Part shown: one piece after another, positions 17,628-26,978 of the stretch | Position numbering within the stretch: the first letter of the stretch is position 1 | Layout of the letters: the number at the start of each line of letters is the position of its first letter | Assembly (NCBI RefSeq): GCF_010671725.1 | Contig: NZ_JAAHBU010000040.1 | Span: 1-40,993 of the forward strand | DNA: 40,993 nucleotides | Reading direction: 5' to 3' | From: Pseudomonas brassicae | GTDB taxonomy: Bacteria > Pseudomonadota > Gammaproteobacteria > Pseudomonadales > Pseudomonadaceae | Translations under genes and position numbers: made by a program | Notes under the pieces: generated by a model | Databases searched by the model: none | What the model was told of the DNA's origin: nothing | What the model saw: only the letters and a program-made list of their open reading frames with translations

Positions 17628-19563
17628 AGCTGGTACCGCAGGGCCAGGCTGCTTTGCAGGCGCTGGGCCTGGCGCAGGGATTCACGCAGGATGCGCCGGT
17701 CCAGGTCGTTGAGACTGTCGGGGTCGACGCGGTTGGAGTAGGGCAGGTTCTGTCGGGTCTGCAACTGATGCTGCTGCATGCGGGTCTGCTGGATGAAGTG
17801 GTAGGCCTCTTCATAGGCGCCGCCATCGAGCGGATCGATGATTTCCTTGGCCACCAGTTGACGCAGGCGCTCCTGGGTATTGTTGGCGGCGATGCCGTGG
17901 GCCAGTGCCAGCAGGCGGGCGCGTCGACGAAGGGCGTCAGGCCCTGCACCTTGAGGTCGAGGGTAGCGGCCTTGTCGCTGCCGCTGCGGGTCAGCACGAA
18001 ATCACGGAAGCGCCCCACCGGCGGGCGCTGGCGCAGCGCGTTGGCGGCCATCATGCGCTGGAACAGGCGGTTGTCGGCGACCTGGTCGAGGATGCCCTGG
18101 CGCAACTGCTCGCAGGCGCGCTCCTCGCCCCATACCACGCGCAGATCGAAGTAGATGCTTGAGCCCAGCAGGTTCTCGGGCGTGGCCTCGCGAATGAACG
18201 CGGCGAAGCGCCGTGCCCATTCGGCGCGCGACAGGCACAGCTCGGGGTTGCTGGCCATGATGTTGCCCTTGCACAGGCTGAACCCGCACTGCGCCAGGCC
18301 CTGGTTGATGTGCAGCGCCAGCGGCAGCAGGCGGCTGCGGATCTCGGCGGCCTGGGCCGCGTCGCGTGCCTCGAACAGGATGCCGTTGTCCTGGTCGGTG
18401 TGCAGGGTCTGTTCGCGACGCCCCTCGCTGCCGAAGCACAGCCAGCTGAACGGTACGCCGGGGTCGCCCTTGTCCTGGATCGCCAGCTCGATCACGCGGC
18501 ACACGGTATGGTCGTTGAGCAGGGTGATGATGTGGGTGATCTGGGTCGACGAGGCGCCGTGGGCGAGCATGCGTTCGACCAGTTGGCCGATCTCGCCGCG
18601 TAGCGACACCAGGTTGTCCACGCGCGGGGCGTGGCGAATGGTGCGCGCCAGGTGGACCAGGTCGACCCGTTGCAGCGAGAACAGGTCACGCTCGGACACC
18701 ACCCCGCACAGGCGCTGGTCTTCGACCAGGCAGACGTGCGCGATATGGCGCTCGGTCATGGCGATGGCGGCATCGAAGGCACTCGCCTGCGGGCTGAGGT
18801 AGAACGGCCGGGCGGTCATGTGCCCAGCGATCGGCGCGGCGACGTCGGCGCTGGCGTCGGCTACCACCTGGCGCAGGTCACGCAGGGTGAAGATGCCCAC
18901 TGGCGCGTGCTGCGCATCGACGATGACGATGCTGCCCACCTGTTGCTCGTGCATCCGGCGCACGGCCTCGCGCACCGGTGTGTCGGGGCTGCAGGTGACC
19001 GGGTGACGCATGGCCAGCTCGCCCAGGCGGGTGTTGAGCGAGTACTGGTTGCCCAGGCTTTCCACAGCGCGGCGTTGCACTTGCTGGTTGACCTGGTCGA
19101 GCAGGCTGCTGACCCCGCGCAGGGCGAAGTCGCGAAACGCCTCGCACAGCGCGAACAGGCGGATGAACGCGGCCTTGTTCAGTTGCAGGCAGAAGGTGTC
19201 TTCGGCCGCCAGGTGTTCGGTGCGGGTGGCCCGTTCGCCCAGCAGTGCGGCCAGCGGGAAGCACTCGCCGCCGGTGATCTCGAAGGTGGTCTCGGTGCCG
19301 CTGGCGGCATGGTTGCGCTCGCCCACCACGCGGCCCTGCTTGACGATGTAGAAGTGCTCGACGGGGCCGTCGGCAGGCTTGATGATGCTCTCGCCGCTGG
19401 CATAGAAGCGCAATTGGCATTGTTCGACCAGGTACGCCAGGTGGGCGTTCTCCATCTGGTTGAACGGCGGGAAGCGTTGCAGGAACTGCATGGTACCGTG
19501 GATGTTCTGCAGTACTGCAGTTTTTCCGGCCTGGGCGAAGGCGTCCATTTTGCTCATGAGCAT
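17624..19563 (-). CDS. cNMP-binding/CBS/DUF294 nucleotidyltransferase-like signalling protein, frameshifted near 17920
   Basis: With one base restored near 17920 this is a 646-residue cytoplasmic protein. Domains in order: cyclic-nucleotide-binding-like (about 25-145, YIVKQGRVVGERNHA), a CBS pair (about 180-300, SPDTPVREAVRRMHEQQVGS and LCGVVSERDLFSL), a DUF294 GlnD-like nucleotidyltransferase (about 340-470, GSEGRREQTLHTDQDN) and a DUF294 C-terminal helical domain. The frame is lost after LTPFVDA, where GCGCCC replaces the GCGGCCC needed for VDAARLLALAHG; it resumes through AKEIIDPLDGGAYEEAYHF and ends SLALRYQL. Start ATG at 19563 is uncertain: ATGs at 19557 and 19548 are in frame and no ribosome site is strong. 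Such proteins are thought to sense nucleotides. It forms an overlapping pair with the exonuclease gene. Confidence 0.85.
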
Positions 19564-19760
19564 TTACCGCATCTTTGTATCGGCAGGTGGCAGCCGACGG
19601 TTTGTTTTTATCGTGCTGCATGGTCGGCCGCGGGCCGTCCAGTGCCCATTGGACGTTTGTCTAAAGGGGCTCGGTGTCAATTACCCGACGAAAGGCAGTT
19701 TGCAGGCATGGGGTTTGCGGTCTGAACTTGATTCAAGGGGTATTTTGCGATGGATAAGAC

Positions 19761-20204
19761 ATGCCCGAAACCGACGACATACTAAGTGATGCCGAGCGTC
19801 ACGCGCTGGCGACGGTGACTGTGCGCGGGGTTGCGCAGCAGCAGGTATTGATTGTCGAAGACAACCAGGATTCGAGGGAGGCGCTGGCCAGTTACCTCCG
19901 GGCCCAGGGTATTCGTTGCCTGACGGCGGCCAATACGCTGCTGGCGCTGGAGTGCCTGAACCGCGAGGCGGGGATTGGCTTGCTGATCACCGACCTGCGC
20001 ATGCAGCCGGTGGATGGCCTGGAGCTGATCCGGCAGATTCGCGAATCGGAAAAAGCGGCGTTGCCGATCATCATCGTATCGGGGGATGCCGAGGTGCAGG
20101 ATGCGATCACGGCGATGCACCTGAGCGTGGTGGACTTTCTGCTCAAGCCGATTGATGTGGAGAAGTTGTTGAAACTGGTGCGGCACGAACTGGGGATTGC
20201 GTAG
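19761..20204 (+). CDS. Single-domain response regulator (CheY-like receiver)
   Basis: 147 residues: a short N-terminal extension of about 26 residues, then one receiver domain and no output domain. The acidic pair is Glu33-Asp34 (IVEDNQD), the phosphoacceptor Asp78 (LLITDLRM), the switch residue Ser107 (IIVSGDA) and the conserved Lys129 (LLKPID). No histidine kinase is in the window. The gene is divergent from the CBS/DUF294 gene across a 197-bp gap and convergent with glcB. Start ATG at 19761 has a weak GGATAAG upstream. Without an output domain it may relay phosphate or act by protein contact. Confidence 0.88.
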   Translation: MPETDDILSDAERHALATVTVRGVAQQQVLIVEDNQDSREALASYLRAQGIRCLTAANTLLALECLNREAGIGLLITDLRMQPVDGLELIRQIRESEKAALPIIIVSGDAEVQDAITAMHLSVVDFLLKPIDVEKLLKLVRHELGIA

Positions 20205-20206
20205 CC

Positions 20207-20295
20207 CCCTTCGCCGGCAAGCCTGGCTCCAGCAGGTGATGCACTGTCCTTCAGGCCAGTGCAGTTCCTGTGGGAGCTGGCTTGCCAGCGAAGGG
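20207..20295. repeat. Inverted pair of REP elements (nested hairpin)
   Basis: Two oppositely oriented REP copies, 20207-20236 (CCCTTCGCCGGCAAGCCTGG...) and 20267-20295 (...GCTGGCTTGCCAGCGAAGGG), flank a third hairpin GCACTG/CAGTGC (20241-20246 and 20257-20262). The block lies between the convergent ends of the response-regulator gene and glcB, so transcripts from both sides would end in a long stem. The first copy is more diverged than the second. Confidence 0.85.
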
Positions 20296-20320
20296 CTGCG
20301 TCAGCAGCCCTGTAACGGCC

Positions 20321-22498
20321 TTACAGCCCGTTACGCGCCTTGAACTCGCGACGACGACGGTGCAGTACCGGCTCGGTGTAGCCGTTAGGCTGCTTCGCGC
20401 CTTCAACCACCAGCTCGACGGCCGCCTGGAAGGCGATGTTGCTGTCGAAGTCCGGCGCCATCGGGCGGTACAGCGGGTCGCTGGCGTTCTGCTTGTCGAC
20501 CACCGGCGCCATGCGCTTGAGGCCTTCGAGCACCTGCGCCTCGCTGATGATGCCGTGGCGCAGCCAGTTGGCCAGCAACTGGGCGGAAATACGCAGCGTG
20601 GCACGGTCTTCCATCAGGCCCACATCGTTGATGTCCGGCACTTTCGAACAGCCCACGCCCTGGTCGATCCAGCGCACCACGTAGCCCAGAATGCCCTGGG
20701 CATTGTTGTCCAGCTCGTTGCGGATCTCGTCGGCCGACCAGTGGGTGTCAGCGGCCAGCGGGATGGTCAGGATGTCGTCGACCGAAGCCGGCGCACGCTT
20801 GGCCAGTTCCGCCTGACGGGCGAACACGTCGACCTTGTGGTAATGCAGTGCATGCAGCGCAGCCGCGGTTGGCGACGGCACCCAGGCGGTGTTGGCACCG
20901 GCCAGCGGGTGGGCGATCTTCTGTTCCAGCATGTCGGCCATCAGGTCGGGCATGGCCCACATGCCCTTGCCGATCTGGGCACGGCCCTGCAGGCCGGTGG
21001 CCAGGCCGATGTCGACGTTGTTGTTCTCGTAGGCGCCGATCCACTTCTGGGTTTTCATGGCGCCCTTGCGCACCACGGCGCCGGCTTCCATGGAGGTGTG
21101 GATCTCGTCACCGGTACGGTCCAGGAAGCCGGTGTTGATGAACACCACACGCTCGCTGGCCGCCTGGATGCAGGCCTTGAGGTTGACCGTGGTACGGCGC
21201 TCCTCGTCCATGATGCCGACCTTCAGGGTGTTGCGCTTGAGGCCCAGCACGTCTTCGACGCGACCGAACAGCTCGTTGGTGAACGCGGCTTCTTCAGGGC
21301 CGTGCATCTTCGGCTTGACGATGTACACCGAGCCGGTACGGCTGTTCTTGCGCGTGGTGTTGCCATTGATGTTGTGCACGGCGGCCAGGTTGGTGACCAG
21401 CGCGTCAAGAATGCCCTCGGGCACCTCGTTGCCATCCTTGTCGAGGATCGCGTCGATGGTCATCAGGTGGCCGACGTTGCGCACGAACAGCAGCGAGCGG
21501 CCGTGCAGGCTGACCGAACCGCCGTTGGGCGCGGTGTACTCGCGGTCCGGGTTCATGGTGCGGGTGAAGGTCTGGCCGCCCTTGCTGACGCTTTCGGACA
21601 GGTCGCCCTTCATCAGGCCCAGCCAGTTGCGGTAGATCACCACCTTGTCGTCGGCGTCCACGGCGGCGACCGAGTCTTCGCAGTCCATGATGGTGGTCAG
21701 GGCGGCTTCCATCAGCACGTCCTTGACCCCGGCGGCATCGGTCTGGCCGACTGCGGTGCTGGCGTCGATCTGGATTTCGAAGTGCAGGCCGTTGTGCTTG
21801 AGCAGCACGGCGGTCGGTGCCGCGGCATCGCCGTGGTAGCCGATCAGCTGGGCATCGTCACGCAGGCCGCTGTTGCTGCCACCCTTGAGGGCCACCTGCA
21901 GCTTGCCGCCCGCAATGCTGTAGCGGGTTGCATCGACATGCGAGCCTGCCGCCAGTGGCGCGGACTCGTCGAGAAAGGCGCGGGCGAAGGCGATGACCTT
22001 GTCGCCACGGACCTTGTTGTAGCCCTTGCCCTTCTCGGCGCCACCGGCTTCGCTGATGGCATCGGTGCCGTACAGCGCGTCGTACAGCGAACCCCAGCGG
22101 GCGTTCGAGGCGTTGAGCGCGAAGCGTGCGTTCATCACCGGCACCACCAGTTGCGGGCCGGCCATGCGGGCGATTTCGTCATCGACATGCTGGGTGGAGG
22201 CCTGGAAATCCGCCGCTTCTGGCAGCAGGTAACCGATCTCCTGGAGGAAGGCCTTGTAAGCCGAGGCATCGTGAGCCTGGCCTTTGCGCGCCTGGTGCCA
22301 GGCATCGATCTGCGCCTGCAGGGTGTCGCGTTTGGCCAGCAGTGCTTTGTTCTTTGGAGCGAGGTCGTTGATGATCTTCTCTGCCCCGCTCCAGAACTGC
22401 TCGGCGTTGACGCCGGTTCCGGGAATGGCTTCGTTGTTCACGAAGTCGAACAGGACTTTGGCGACCTGAAGGCCACCGACTTGAACGTGTTCAGTCAT
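20321..22498 (-). CDS. glcB: Malate synthase G
   Basis: GlcB condenses glyoxylate with acetyl-CoA to malate, completing the glyoxylate shunt and glycolate use in the cytoplasm. The 725-residue product matches malate synthase G. Starting at the ATG at 22498 it reads [20 protein letters not shown], with GAGG 6 nt upstream; an upstream in-frame start four codons earlier is less likely. Signature stretches include [52 protein letters not shown] (about 350) and the C-terminal [20 protein letters not shown] with [14 protein letters not shown]. It is monocistronic, followed by a REP pair. The rest of the glycolate locus (glcDEF) is not present here. Confidence 0.97.
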   Translation of the reverse strand: MTEHVQVGGLQVAKVLFDFVNNEAIPGTGVNAEQFWSGAEKIINDLAPKNKALLAKRDTLQAQIDAWHQARKGQAHDASAYKAFLQEIGYLLPEAADFQASTQHVDDEIARMAGPQLVVPVMNARFALNASNARWGSLYDALYGTDAISEAGGAEKGKGYNKVRGDKVIAFARAFLDESAPLAAGSHVDATRYSIAGGKLQVALKGGSNSGLRDDAQLIGYHGDAAAPTAVLLKHNGLHFEIQIDASTAVGQTDAAGVKDVLMEAALTTIMDCEDSVAAVDADDKVVIYRNWLGLMKGDLSESVSKGGQTFTRTMNPDREYTAPNGGSVSLHGRSLLFVRNVGHLMTIDAILDKDGNEVPEGILDALVTNLAAVHNINGNTTRKNSRTGSVYIVKPKMHGPEEAAFTNELFGRVEDVLGLKRNTLKVGIMDEERRTTVNLKACIQAASERVVFINTGFLDRTGDEIHTSMEAGAVVRKGAMKTQKWIGAYENNNVDIGLATGLQGRAQIGKGMWAMPDLMADMLEQKIAHPLAGANTAWVPSPTAAALHALHYHKVDVFARQAELAKRAPASVDDILTIPLAADTHWSADEIRNELDNNAQGILGYVVRWIDQGVGCSKVPDINDVGLMEDRATLRISAQLLANWLRHGIISEAQVLEGLKRMAPVVDKQNASDPLYRPMAPDFDSNIAFQAAVELVVEGAKQPNGYTEPVLHRRRREFKARNGL

Positions 22499-22801
22499 TG
22501 CTTGCCTCACTCTGCTCAGCTATCTCAGCTCTTGTTTCAACGTTTTGTAGTGCGCGTCGCGGCATACTACATGAAGCGCTGCGCTTGGGAAAATCAGACT
22601 AAATACGCCTTTTTTCGACCATTTGGTCGCGATACGGCGTGCTGGGAGCGGGCATGTTCTCAAAAATAGAGTTAATTGTTCCAGATAAATCTTAAAACAG
22701 TACACGATTTGTTGTTTGTGGCTGCTGCGGCAGGTTGCCGCGCCTTGCCTATACTTGATCGGCGCCCCCGGTATTCAGGGGCCCAGAGTGAGGAGCGCGG
22801 C
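22499..22801. promoter_or_regulatory. Divergent control region between glcB and the gcvR-like gene
   Basis: This 303-bp gene-free stretch must carry promoters for both flanking genes. It holds three inverted repeats: TGTAGT/ACTACA (22546-22551, 22566-22571); CGACCA-TT-TGGTCG (22616-22629); and GCGGCA-GGT-TGCCGC (22727-22741). The last lies 8 bp upstream of TATACT (22750-22755), a candidate -10 for the gcvR-like gene, and so covers the -35 region. The segment around 22660-22720 is unusually A/T-rich. I see no riboswitch and no encoded protein. Which regulators bind is unknown. Confidence 0.45.
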
Positions 22802-23326
22802 GTGGATCATCTCGTATTGACCGTGATTGCCCCGGACCGGGCCGGCCAGGTGGAGCGCGTGGCCGAATGCATCGCCGAGCATAACGGCAACTGGCTGGAG
22901 AGTCGCATGTCGCGCATGGCCGGGCAATTCGCCGGGATACTGCGCGTGGCGGTACCGGCCGAATCCTATGACGAGCTGGTGGAGGCGTTGCAGGCGCTGG
23001 GCAAGCACGACATCCGCGTGCTGATCGCTGAAAGCGGCATTGAGCCGTCCTGTACCTGGAAGCCGATCGCGATGGAGCTGGTAGGCAATGATCGCCCCGG
23101 TATCGTGCGTGACATTACCCGCCTGCTGGCCGAGCAGGGCGTCAACCTGGAGCGCTTCACCACCGATGTGCGGCCCGCGCCGATGAGCAGCGAGCCGCTG
23201 TTTCATGCCGATGCGCTGCTGGCGTTGCCGTTGACGCTGTCGCTGGATGACCTGCAGCAGCGTCTGGAGGCATTGGCCGATGACCTGATGGTGGAACTCA
23301 CGCTGCGCCCTGAAGAGTCGGCGTAG
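22802..23326 (+). CDS. GcvR-like ACT-domain regulatory protein
   Basis: 174 residues with two ACT domains: the first about 1-80 (HLVLTVIAPDRAGQVERVAE), the second about 88-170 (PIAMELVGNDRPGIVRDITR, LLAEQGVNLERFTTDV). This is the architecture of GcvR, which in E. coli counters GcvA to repress the glycine cleavage operon. Start: GTG at 22802 with GAGGAG at 22790-22795, a strong ribosome site; frames further upstream are not supported. It stops 3 bp from the convergent rarD stop. No gcv genes are nearby, so the target is inferred from the family. Confidence 0.85.
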   Translation: MDHLVLTVIAPDRAGQVERVAECIAEHNGNWLESRMSRMAGQFAGILRVAVPAESYDELVEALQALGKHDIRVLIAESGIEPSCTWKPIAMELVGNDRPGIVRDITRLLAEQGVNLERFTTDVRPAPMSSEPLFHADALLALPLTLSLDDLQQRLEALADDLMVELTLRPEESA

Positions 23327-23329
23327 GGT

Positions 23330-24217
23330 TCAACTGCGCCGGCGCAGGCTGATCCACGCGTCCACGCTGTAGAGCGCCAGGCCTGCCCAGATGAACATGA
23401 ACGCCACCAGCGTGCTGCTCGACAGGTGCTCGCCGAACAGCAGCACGGCCTGCAGCAGCACCAGTGTCGGGGCCAGGTACTGCAGGAAGCCCAGGGTGGT
23501 ATAGGGCAGGTGGCGTGCGGCGGCGTTGAAGCACACCAGCGGTATCAGCGTGACCGGCCCGGCGGCGGCCAGCCACAGCGCGTCGGTGGTGGTATAGAAG
23601 CTGGCCTGGGCACTGTGTGCCATGGGGTTGAGCAACAGCCAGCCAATGGCCAGCGGCACCAGCATCCAGGTTTCCACCACCAGCCCTGGCAAGGCCGCCA
23701 CCGGGGCCTGTTTGCGGATCAGGCCATAGAAACCGAAGCTCAGCGCCAGCGCCAGCGACACCCATGGCAGGCTGCCGACCTGCCACACCTGCTGCGCCAC
23801 CCCCAGCGCCGCCAGGCCCACCGCGACCCATTGCAGGCGGCGTAGGCGCTCGCCGAGCAGCAGCATGCCGAGCAGCACGTTGACCAGCGGGTTGATGTAG
23901 TAGCCCAGGCTGGCTTCGAGCATGCGCCCGTTGTTCACCGACCACACGTAGGTCAGCCAGTTGCCCGCGATCAGCGAGCCGCTCAGGGCCAGGATCGCCA
24001 GCCGACGCGGGTTGTCGCGCAACTCGCGCCACCAGCCGGGGTGCTTCCAGAACAGCAGCAGGATCGAGCCGAACAGCGCCGACCAGAGCACCCGGTGCAC
24101 GATGATCTCCACCGCCGGTACGTTCTGCAGCGCTTTGAAGTAGAGCGGGAACAGGCCCCAGATGATGTAGGCCGTGAGGCCCAGGATGTACCCGCGGCGC
24201 GGGTTTGCGGCTTGCAT
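23330..24217 (-). CDS. rarD: EamA-family transporter RarD
   Basis: A 295-residue inner-membrane permease of the drug/metabolite transporter superfamily, with about ten hydrophobic helices in two EamA repeats. The N-terminus GYILGLTAYIIWGLFPLYFK and the following EIIVHRVLWSALF are typical of RarD. GNWLTYVWSVNNGRMLEASL and LGYYINPLVNVLLGM are further family signatures. Substrate is unknown; the old name comes from a chloramphenicol-resistance association. ATG at 24217. It is convergent with the gcvR-like gene, with only 3 bp between stop codons and no separate terminator. Confidence 0.93.
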   Translation of the reverse strand: MQAANPRRGYILGLTAYIIWGLFPLYFKALQNVPAVEIIVHRVLWSALFGSILLLFWKHPGWWRELRDNPRRLAILALSGSLIAGNWLTYVWSVNNGRMLEASLGYYINPLVNVLLGMLLLGERLRRLQWVAVGLAALGVAQQVWQVGSLPWVSLALALSFGFYGLIRKQAPVAALPGLVVETWMLVPLAIGWLLLNPMAHSAQASFYTTTDALWLAAAGPVTLIPLVCFNAAARHLPYTTLGFLQYLAPTLVLLQAVLLFGEHLSSSTLVAFMFIWAGLALYSVDAWISLRRRS

Positions 24218-24281
24218 GCAGATTCCTTGCTTAGGCAGCTATCGAATAGCCCGGCCATTGTAGACAGACTGGCGCAAGGTT

Positions 24282-25255
24282 CTAGAACAATTTCAACGGC
24301 TCTTCGGCCAGGGCGGCGGTCTGCTCACGCAGGGCGAGGATCTGGTCGCCCCAATAGCGTTCGTTGCCGAACCAGGGGAAGCTGCGCGGGAACGCCGGGT
24401 CGTCCCAGCGGCGCGCCAGCCAGGCGCTGTAGTGCATCAGGCGCAGGGCGCGCAGCGGCTCGATCAGGGCCAGTTCGCGCGGGTCGAAGTCGTGGAATTC
24501 GTTGTAGCCGTCCATCAGTTCGGCCAGTTGCCCGAGGCGTTCATGGCGTTCACCGGCGAGCATCATCCACAGGTCCTGTACGGCCGGGCCGGTGCGGCAG
24601 TCGTCGAGGTCGACGATATGGAACACCTCGTCGCGGCACATCATGTTGCCGGGGTGGCAGTCGCCGTGCAGGCGGATGACCTTGTGCGGGGTGCGGGCGT
24701 AGGCGTCCTCGACGCGCTTGAGCAGGTCGCGGGCCACCGACTCGTAGGCGGGCAGCAGGCTGCGCGGCACGAAGTCGCCGTCGAGCAGGGTGTTGAGCGA
24801 GGCGTGGCCGAAGTTGTCGATGGCCAGGGCTTCGCGGTGTTCGAACGGGCGCGTGGCGCGACCGCGTGCAGGCGCCCGAGCAGTTGGCCGAGGCGATAGA
24901 GCTGGTCGAGGTTGCCGGGTTCGGGGGCGCGCCCGCCGCGGCGCGGGAACAGCGTGAAGCGAAAGCCGGCGTGTTCGAACAGGCTTTCGCCGTTGTGCAC
25001 CAGCGGGGCGACCACGGGGACTTCGCAGTCGGCCAGTTCGGCGGTGAAGGCATGTTCTTCGAGGATGGCCTGGTTGCTCCAGCGACCGGGCCGGTAGAAC
25101 TTCGCGATCAGTGGTTCGGCGTCTTCGATGCCTACCTGGTAGACGCGGTTCTCGTAGCTGTTGAGCGCCAATACGCGCGCGTCACTGAGAAAGCCGATGC
25201 TTTCGACGGCGTCGAGGACCAGGTCGGGGGTGAGGGTTTCGAAGGGGTGGGACAT
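24282..25255 (-). CDS. srkA: Stress response serine/threonine kinase SrkA (YihE), frameshifted near 24859
   Basis: With one base restored near 24859 this gives 324 residues, the length of YihE/SrkA, a Ser/Thr kinase that protects stressed cells from programmed death in E. coli. The N-terminus MSHPFETLTPDLVLDAVESI and the phosphate-loop region LNSYENRVYQV are typical. The catalytic loop is LHGDCHPGNMM with metal-binding Asp in HIVDLDDCRTG. Start ATG at 25255 has AGGAG 6 nt upstream. The frame is lost after LGRLHAV, where GGTCGCGCC stands and GGTCGGCGCC would restore AVGATRPFEHREALAID. Without the fix two overlapping fragments appear. A perfect REP pair sits upstream. Confidence 0.87.
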
Positions 25256-25322
25256 GCGAGCTCCTGCGGCGCGACGGGTGGTCGGGCGTATGAGAGCCAT
25301 GGTACAGCATGCGCACCGCGTG

Positions 25323-25416
25323 GGCCCCTTCGCTGGCAAGCCAGCTCCCACAGGTTCGTCGCTGCCCTCAAAACCAGCGATCACCCTGTGGGAGCTGGCT
25401 TGCCAGCGAAGGGGCC
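25323..25416. repeat. Perfect inverted REP pair (32-bp arms)
   Basis: Positions 25323-25354 and 25385-25416 are exact reverse complements over 32 bases, separated by 30 bases. Each copy contains the small hairpin GCTGGC-AA-GCCAGC. The pair lies in the 170-bp gap between modE (upstream) and srkA (downstream) on the minus strand. The two arms are identical, whereas the pair at 20207-20295 has diverged, which suggests recent insertion or gene conversion. Confidence 0.9.
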
Positions 25417-25425
25417 GGTGCGGTT

Positions 25426-26181
25426 CTAGAGCGGCGTACCCAGCAACACATACGCCGGCGAAAAACGCACCGCCACTTCACTGCCTGCCGCCACACGGTT
25501 GTCGAGCAACCACGGCGGCTCGGCAAACGCACACAGTGTCTGCCCGTTACTCAAGCTCAGGCGCACCTCGGTAGTCCCTTCAGGGTCGTCGATCAGTTCC
25601 TGCACCACCGCGCTCAGCTGGTTGACCTGCGCCGGCCCGGGCATCACCACCTCCAGCCAGCCGGCCTTGATCAGTGCCACCACCGGCGTGCCCAGCGCCA
25701 GCTCCAGGCGCAAGGTGCTGTCATGGGTGATCTGCGCCTCGATATGCAAGCCGCCGGCCAGAGCCAGCTCCACCGTGTCGATGCGCCCCTGCGCCCGAAT
25801 CGCACTCACCCGCCCATGCAACTGGTTGCGCGCACTGGTACGCAACATCAGGCGCCCCAGCAGGTCGAGGTCGCTGGCACCCTCGGCGGCCTCCAGCACC
25901 TGCGCCTGCAACACCTGCAACTTCTGGTACAGGCACAGCACACGCTGGCCTTCCTCGGAAAGCCGCGCACCACCACCGCCACGCCCACCAACACTGCGCT
26001 CCACCAGCGGGCTGGCCGCCAGGTTGTTGAGTTCGTCAATGGCATCCCACGCCGCCTTGTAGCTCATGCCCGCACTTTTTGCAGCACGGGTGATCGAGCC
26101 CTGTTCGGCAATGTGCTGCAGCAGCGCGATGCGCTGCGGGCGACGAACGATGTGTTGGGTCAGGGGCGCAGGCAAGGACAT
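25426..26181 (-). CDS. modE: ModE-type molybdate-responsive transcription regulator
   Basis: 251 residues with the full ModE layout. An N-terminal winged helix (about 15-80) has GSITRAAKSAGMSYKAAWDA as the helix-turn-helix and GGRGGGGARLSEEGQRVL as the wing. Two C-terminal TOBE/Mop molybdate-binding domains follow (about 118-183 and 188-250), with ARNQLHGRVSAIRAQG at the start of the first. When it binds molybdate, ModE represses modABC and activates Mo-enzyme genes. No modABC genes are in the window, so it is an unlinked regulator here. ATG at 26181. Confidence 0.93.
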   Translation of the reverse strand: MSLPAPLTQHIVRRPQRIALLQHIAEQGSITRAAKSAGMSYKAAWDAIDELNNLAASPLVERSVGGRGGGGARLSEEGQRVLCLYQKLQVLQAQVLEAAEGASDLDLLGRLMLRTSARNQLHGRVSAIRAQGRIDTVELALAGGLHIEAQITHDSTLRLELALGTPVVALIKAGWLEVVMPGPAQVNQLSAVVQELIDDPEGTTEVRLSLSNGQTLCAFAEPPWLLDNRVAAGSEVAVRFSPAYVLLGTPL

Positions 26182-26240
26182 GGGCAGGCACGCATTCGGG
26201 CAGGGAGTGGCCCCGAAAGTGCCCGCCAGCCTGCCTCAAG

Positions 26241-26978
26241 TCAAGCGCTACCCGGCTTGGGCGTACGCGCCAGGCAGTACACGTCGACCCGCTGCGCGCC
26301 CGCCTGGCGCAGCAGGCTGGCCAAGGCCTGAGCAGTGGCACCGGTGGTGAGCACATCGTCGACGATCGCAACATGAAGGCCGTGTATCGCTGCCGAATCG
26401 GACAACGCGAACGCTCGCAACAGGTTGCCTCGGCGGGCGTTTGCCGTCAGCCCCTGCTGCGCCAGGGTGTCGTGCGGACGTTGCAGGATGTCTGCGGCAC
26501 AGGCAATGCCCAGTTGCCCGGCCAACCACTGGGCAAGCATGCCGGCCTGGTTGAAACCACGTTCGCGCAAGCGCCGCCGCGCCATCGGTACCGGCAGCAG
26601 AAGGGCCGGGCGCGGCAGGCCATCGGCGAAGCGATGCGCCAGCCAGCAGCCGAGCAGTTGCGCCAGCAACCGACCCAGCGGCCACTGGCGCTGGTGCTTG
26701 AAGCGGGTAATCAGCGCATCCACCGGAAACCCGTAATGCCAGGGCGCCTCCACCCGGGTGAACGCCGGTGGCCGACGGCTGCACTGGCCGCAGGTCAGGT
26801 CGCGCATCGGCAACGGCAACGCGCAGGTCTGGCAGCACTCGTCCAGCCACGGCAGTTCGCTCTCACAGGCACTGCAGATGGGCCTGGGCTGCTGGGCGGG
26901 CTCGTCGCACAATAAACATGATTGGTTGTTATTTAGCCAGTTGTAAACCAGCTCCTTGAGTGATGGTTGACAGTGCAT
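26241..26978 (-). CDS. comF: ComF-family phosphoribosyltransferase-like protein
   Basis: 245 residues. An N-terminal zinc-ribbon region carries paired cysteines ([28 protein letters not shown], residues about 21-86). The C-terminal phosphoribosyltransferase domain shows [20 protein letters not shown] and the PRPP-binding loop [18 protein letters not shown] (about 205-222). In Gram-negatives (GntX/ComF) the role is linked to DNA uptake or gluconate use, but the reaction is unknown. ATG at 26978. It is divergent from bioB, and its first codons contain the left part of the bio control region. Confidence 0.92.
   Translation of the reverse strand: MHCQPSLKELVYNWLNNNQSCLLCDEPAQQPRPICSACESELPWLDECCQTCALPLPMRDLTCGQCSRRPPAFTRVEAPWHYGFPVDALITRFKHQRQWPLGRLLAQLLGCWLAHRFADGLPRPALLLPVPMARRRLRERGFNQAGMLAQWLAGQLGIACAADILQRPHDTLAQQGLTANARRGNLLRAFALSDSAAIHGLHVAIVDDVLTTGATAQALASLLRQAGAQRVDVYCLARTPKPGSA
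26941..26973 (+). promoter_or_regulatory. BirA-like biotin operator
   Basis: TTGTAAACC (26941-26949), 15 bases, then GGTTGACAG (26965-26973). This matches the known BirA operator TTGTAAACC-N14/15-GGTTTACAA except at two right-arm positions. The right arm contains a perfect TTGACA, the proposed -35 box of the bio operon. The site lies inside the first codons of comF, so BirA could affect both directions. Based on sequence match only. Confidence 0.75.

Noticed and set aside
20270..22669. Long open frame of 799 codons antisense to glcB, and similar long antisense frames in glnE, waaF/waaC, the TonB receptor and acyl-CoA dehydrogenase genes
   Set aside because: These are typical of G/C-rich codon use. 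They have no recognisable domains or ribosome sites and lie opposite well-identified genes.
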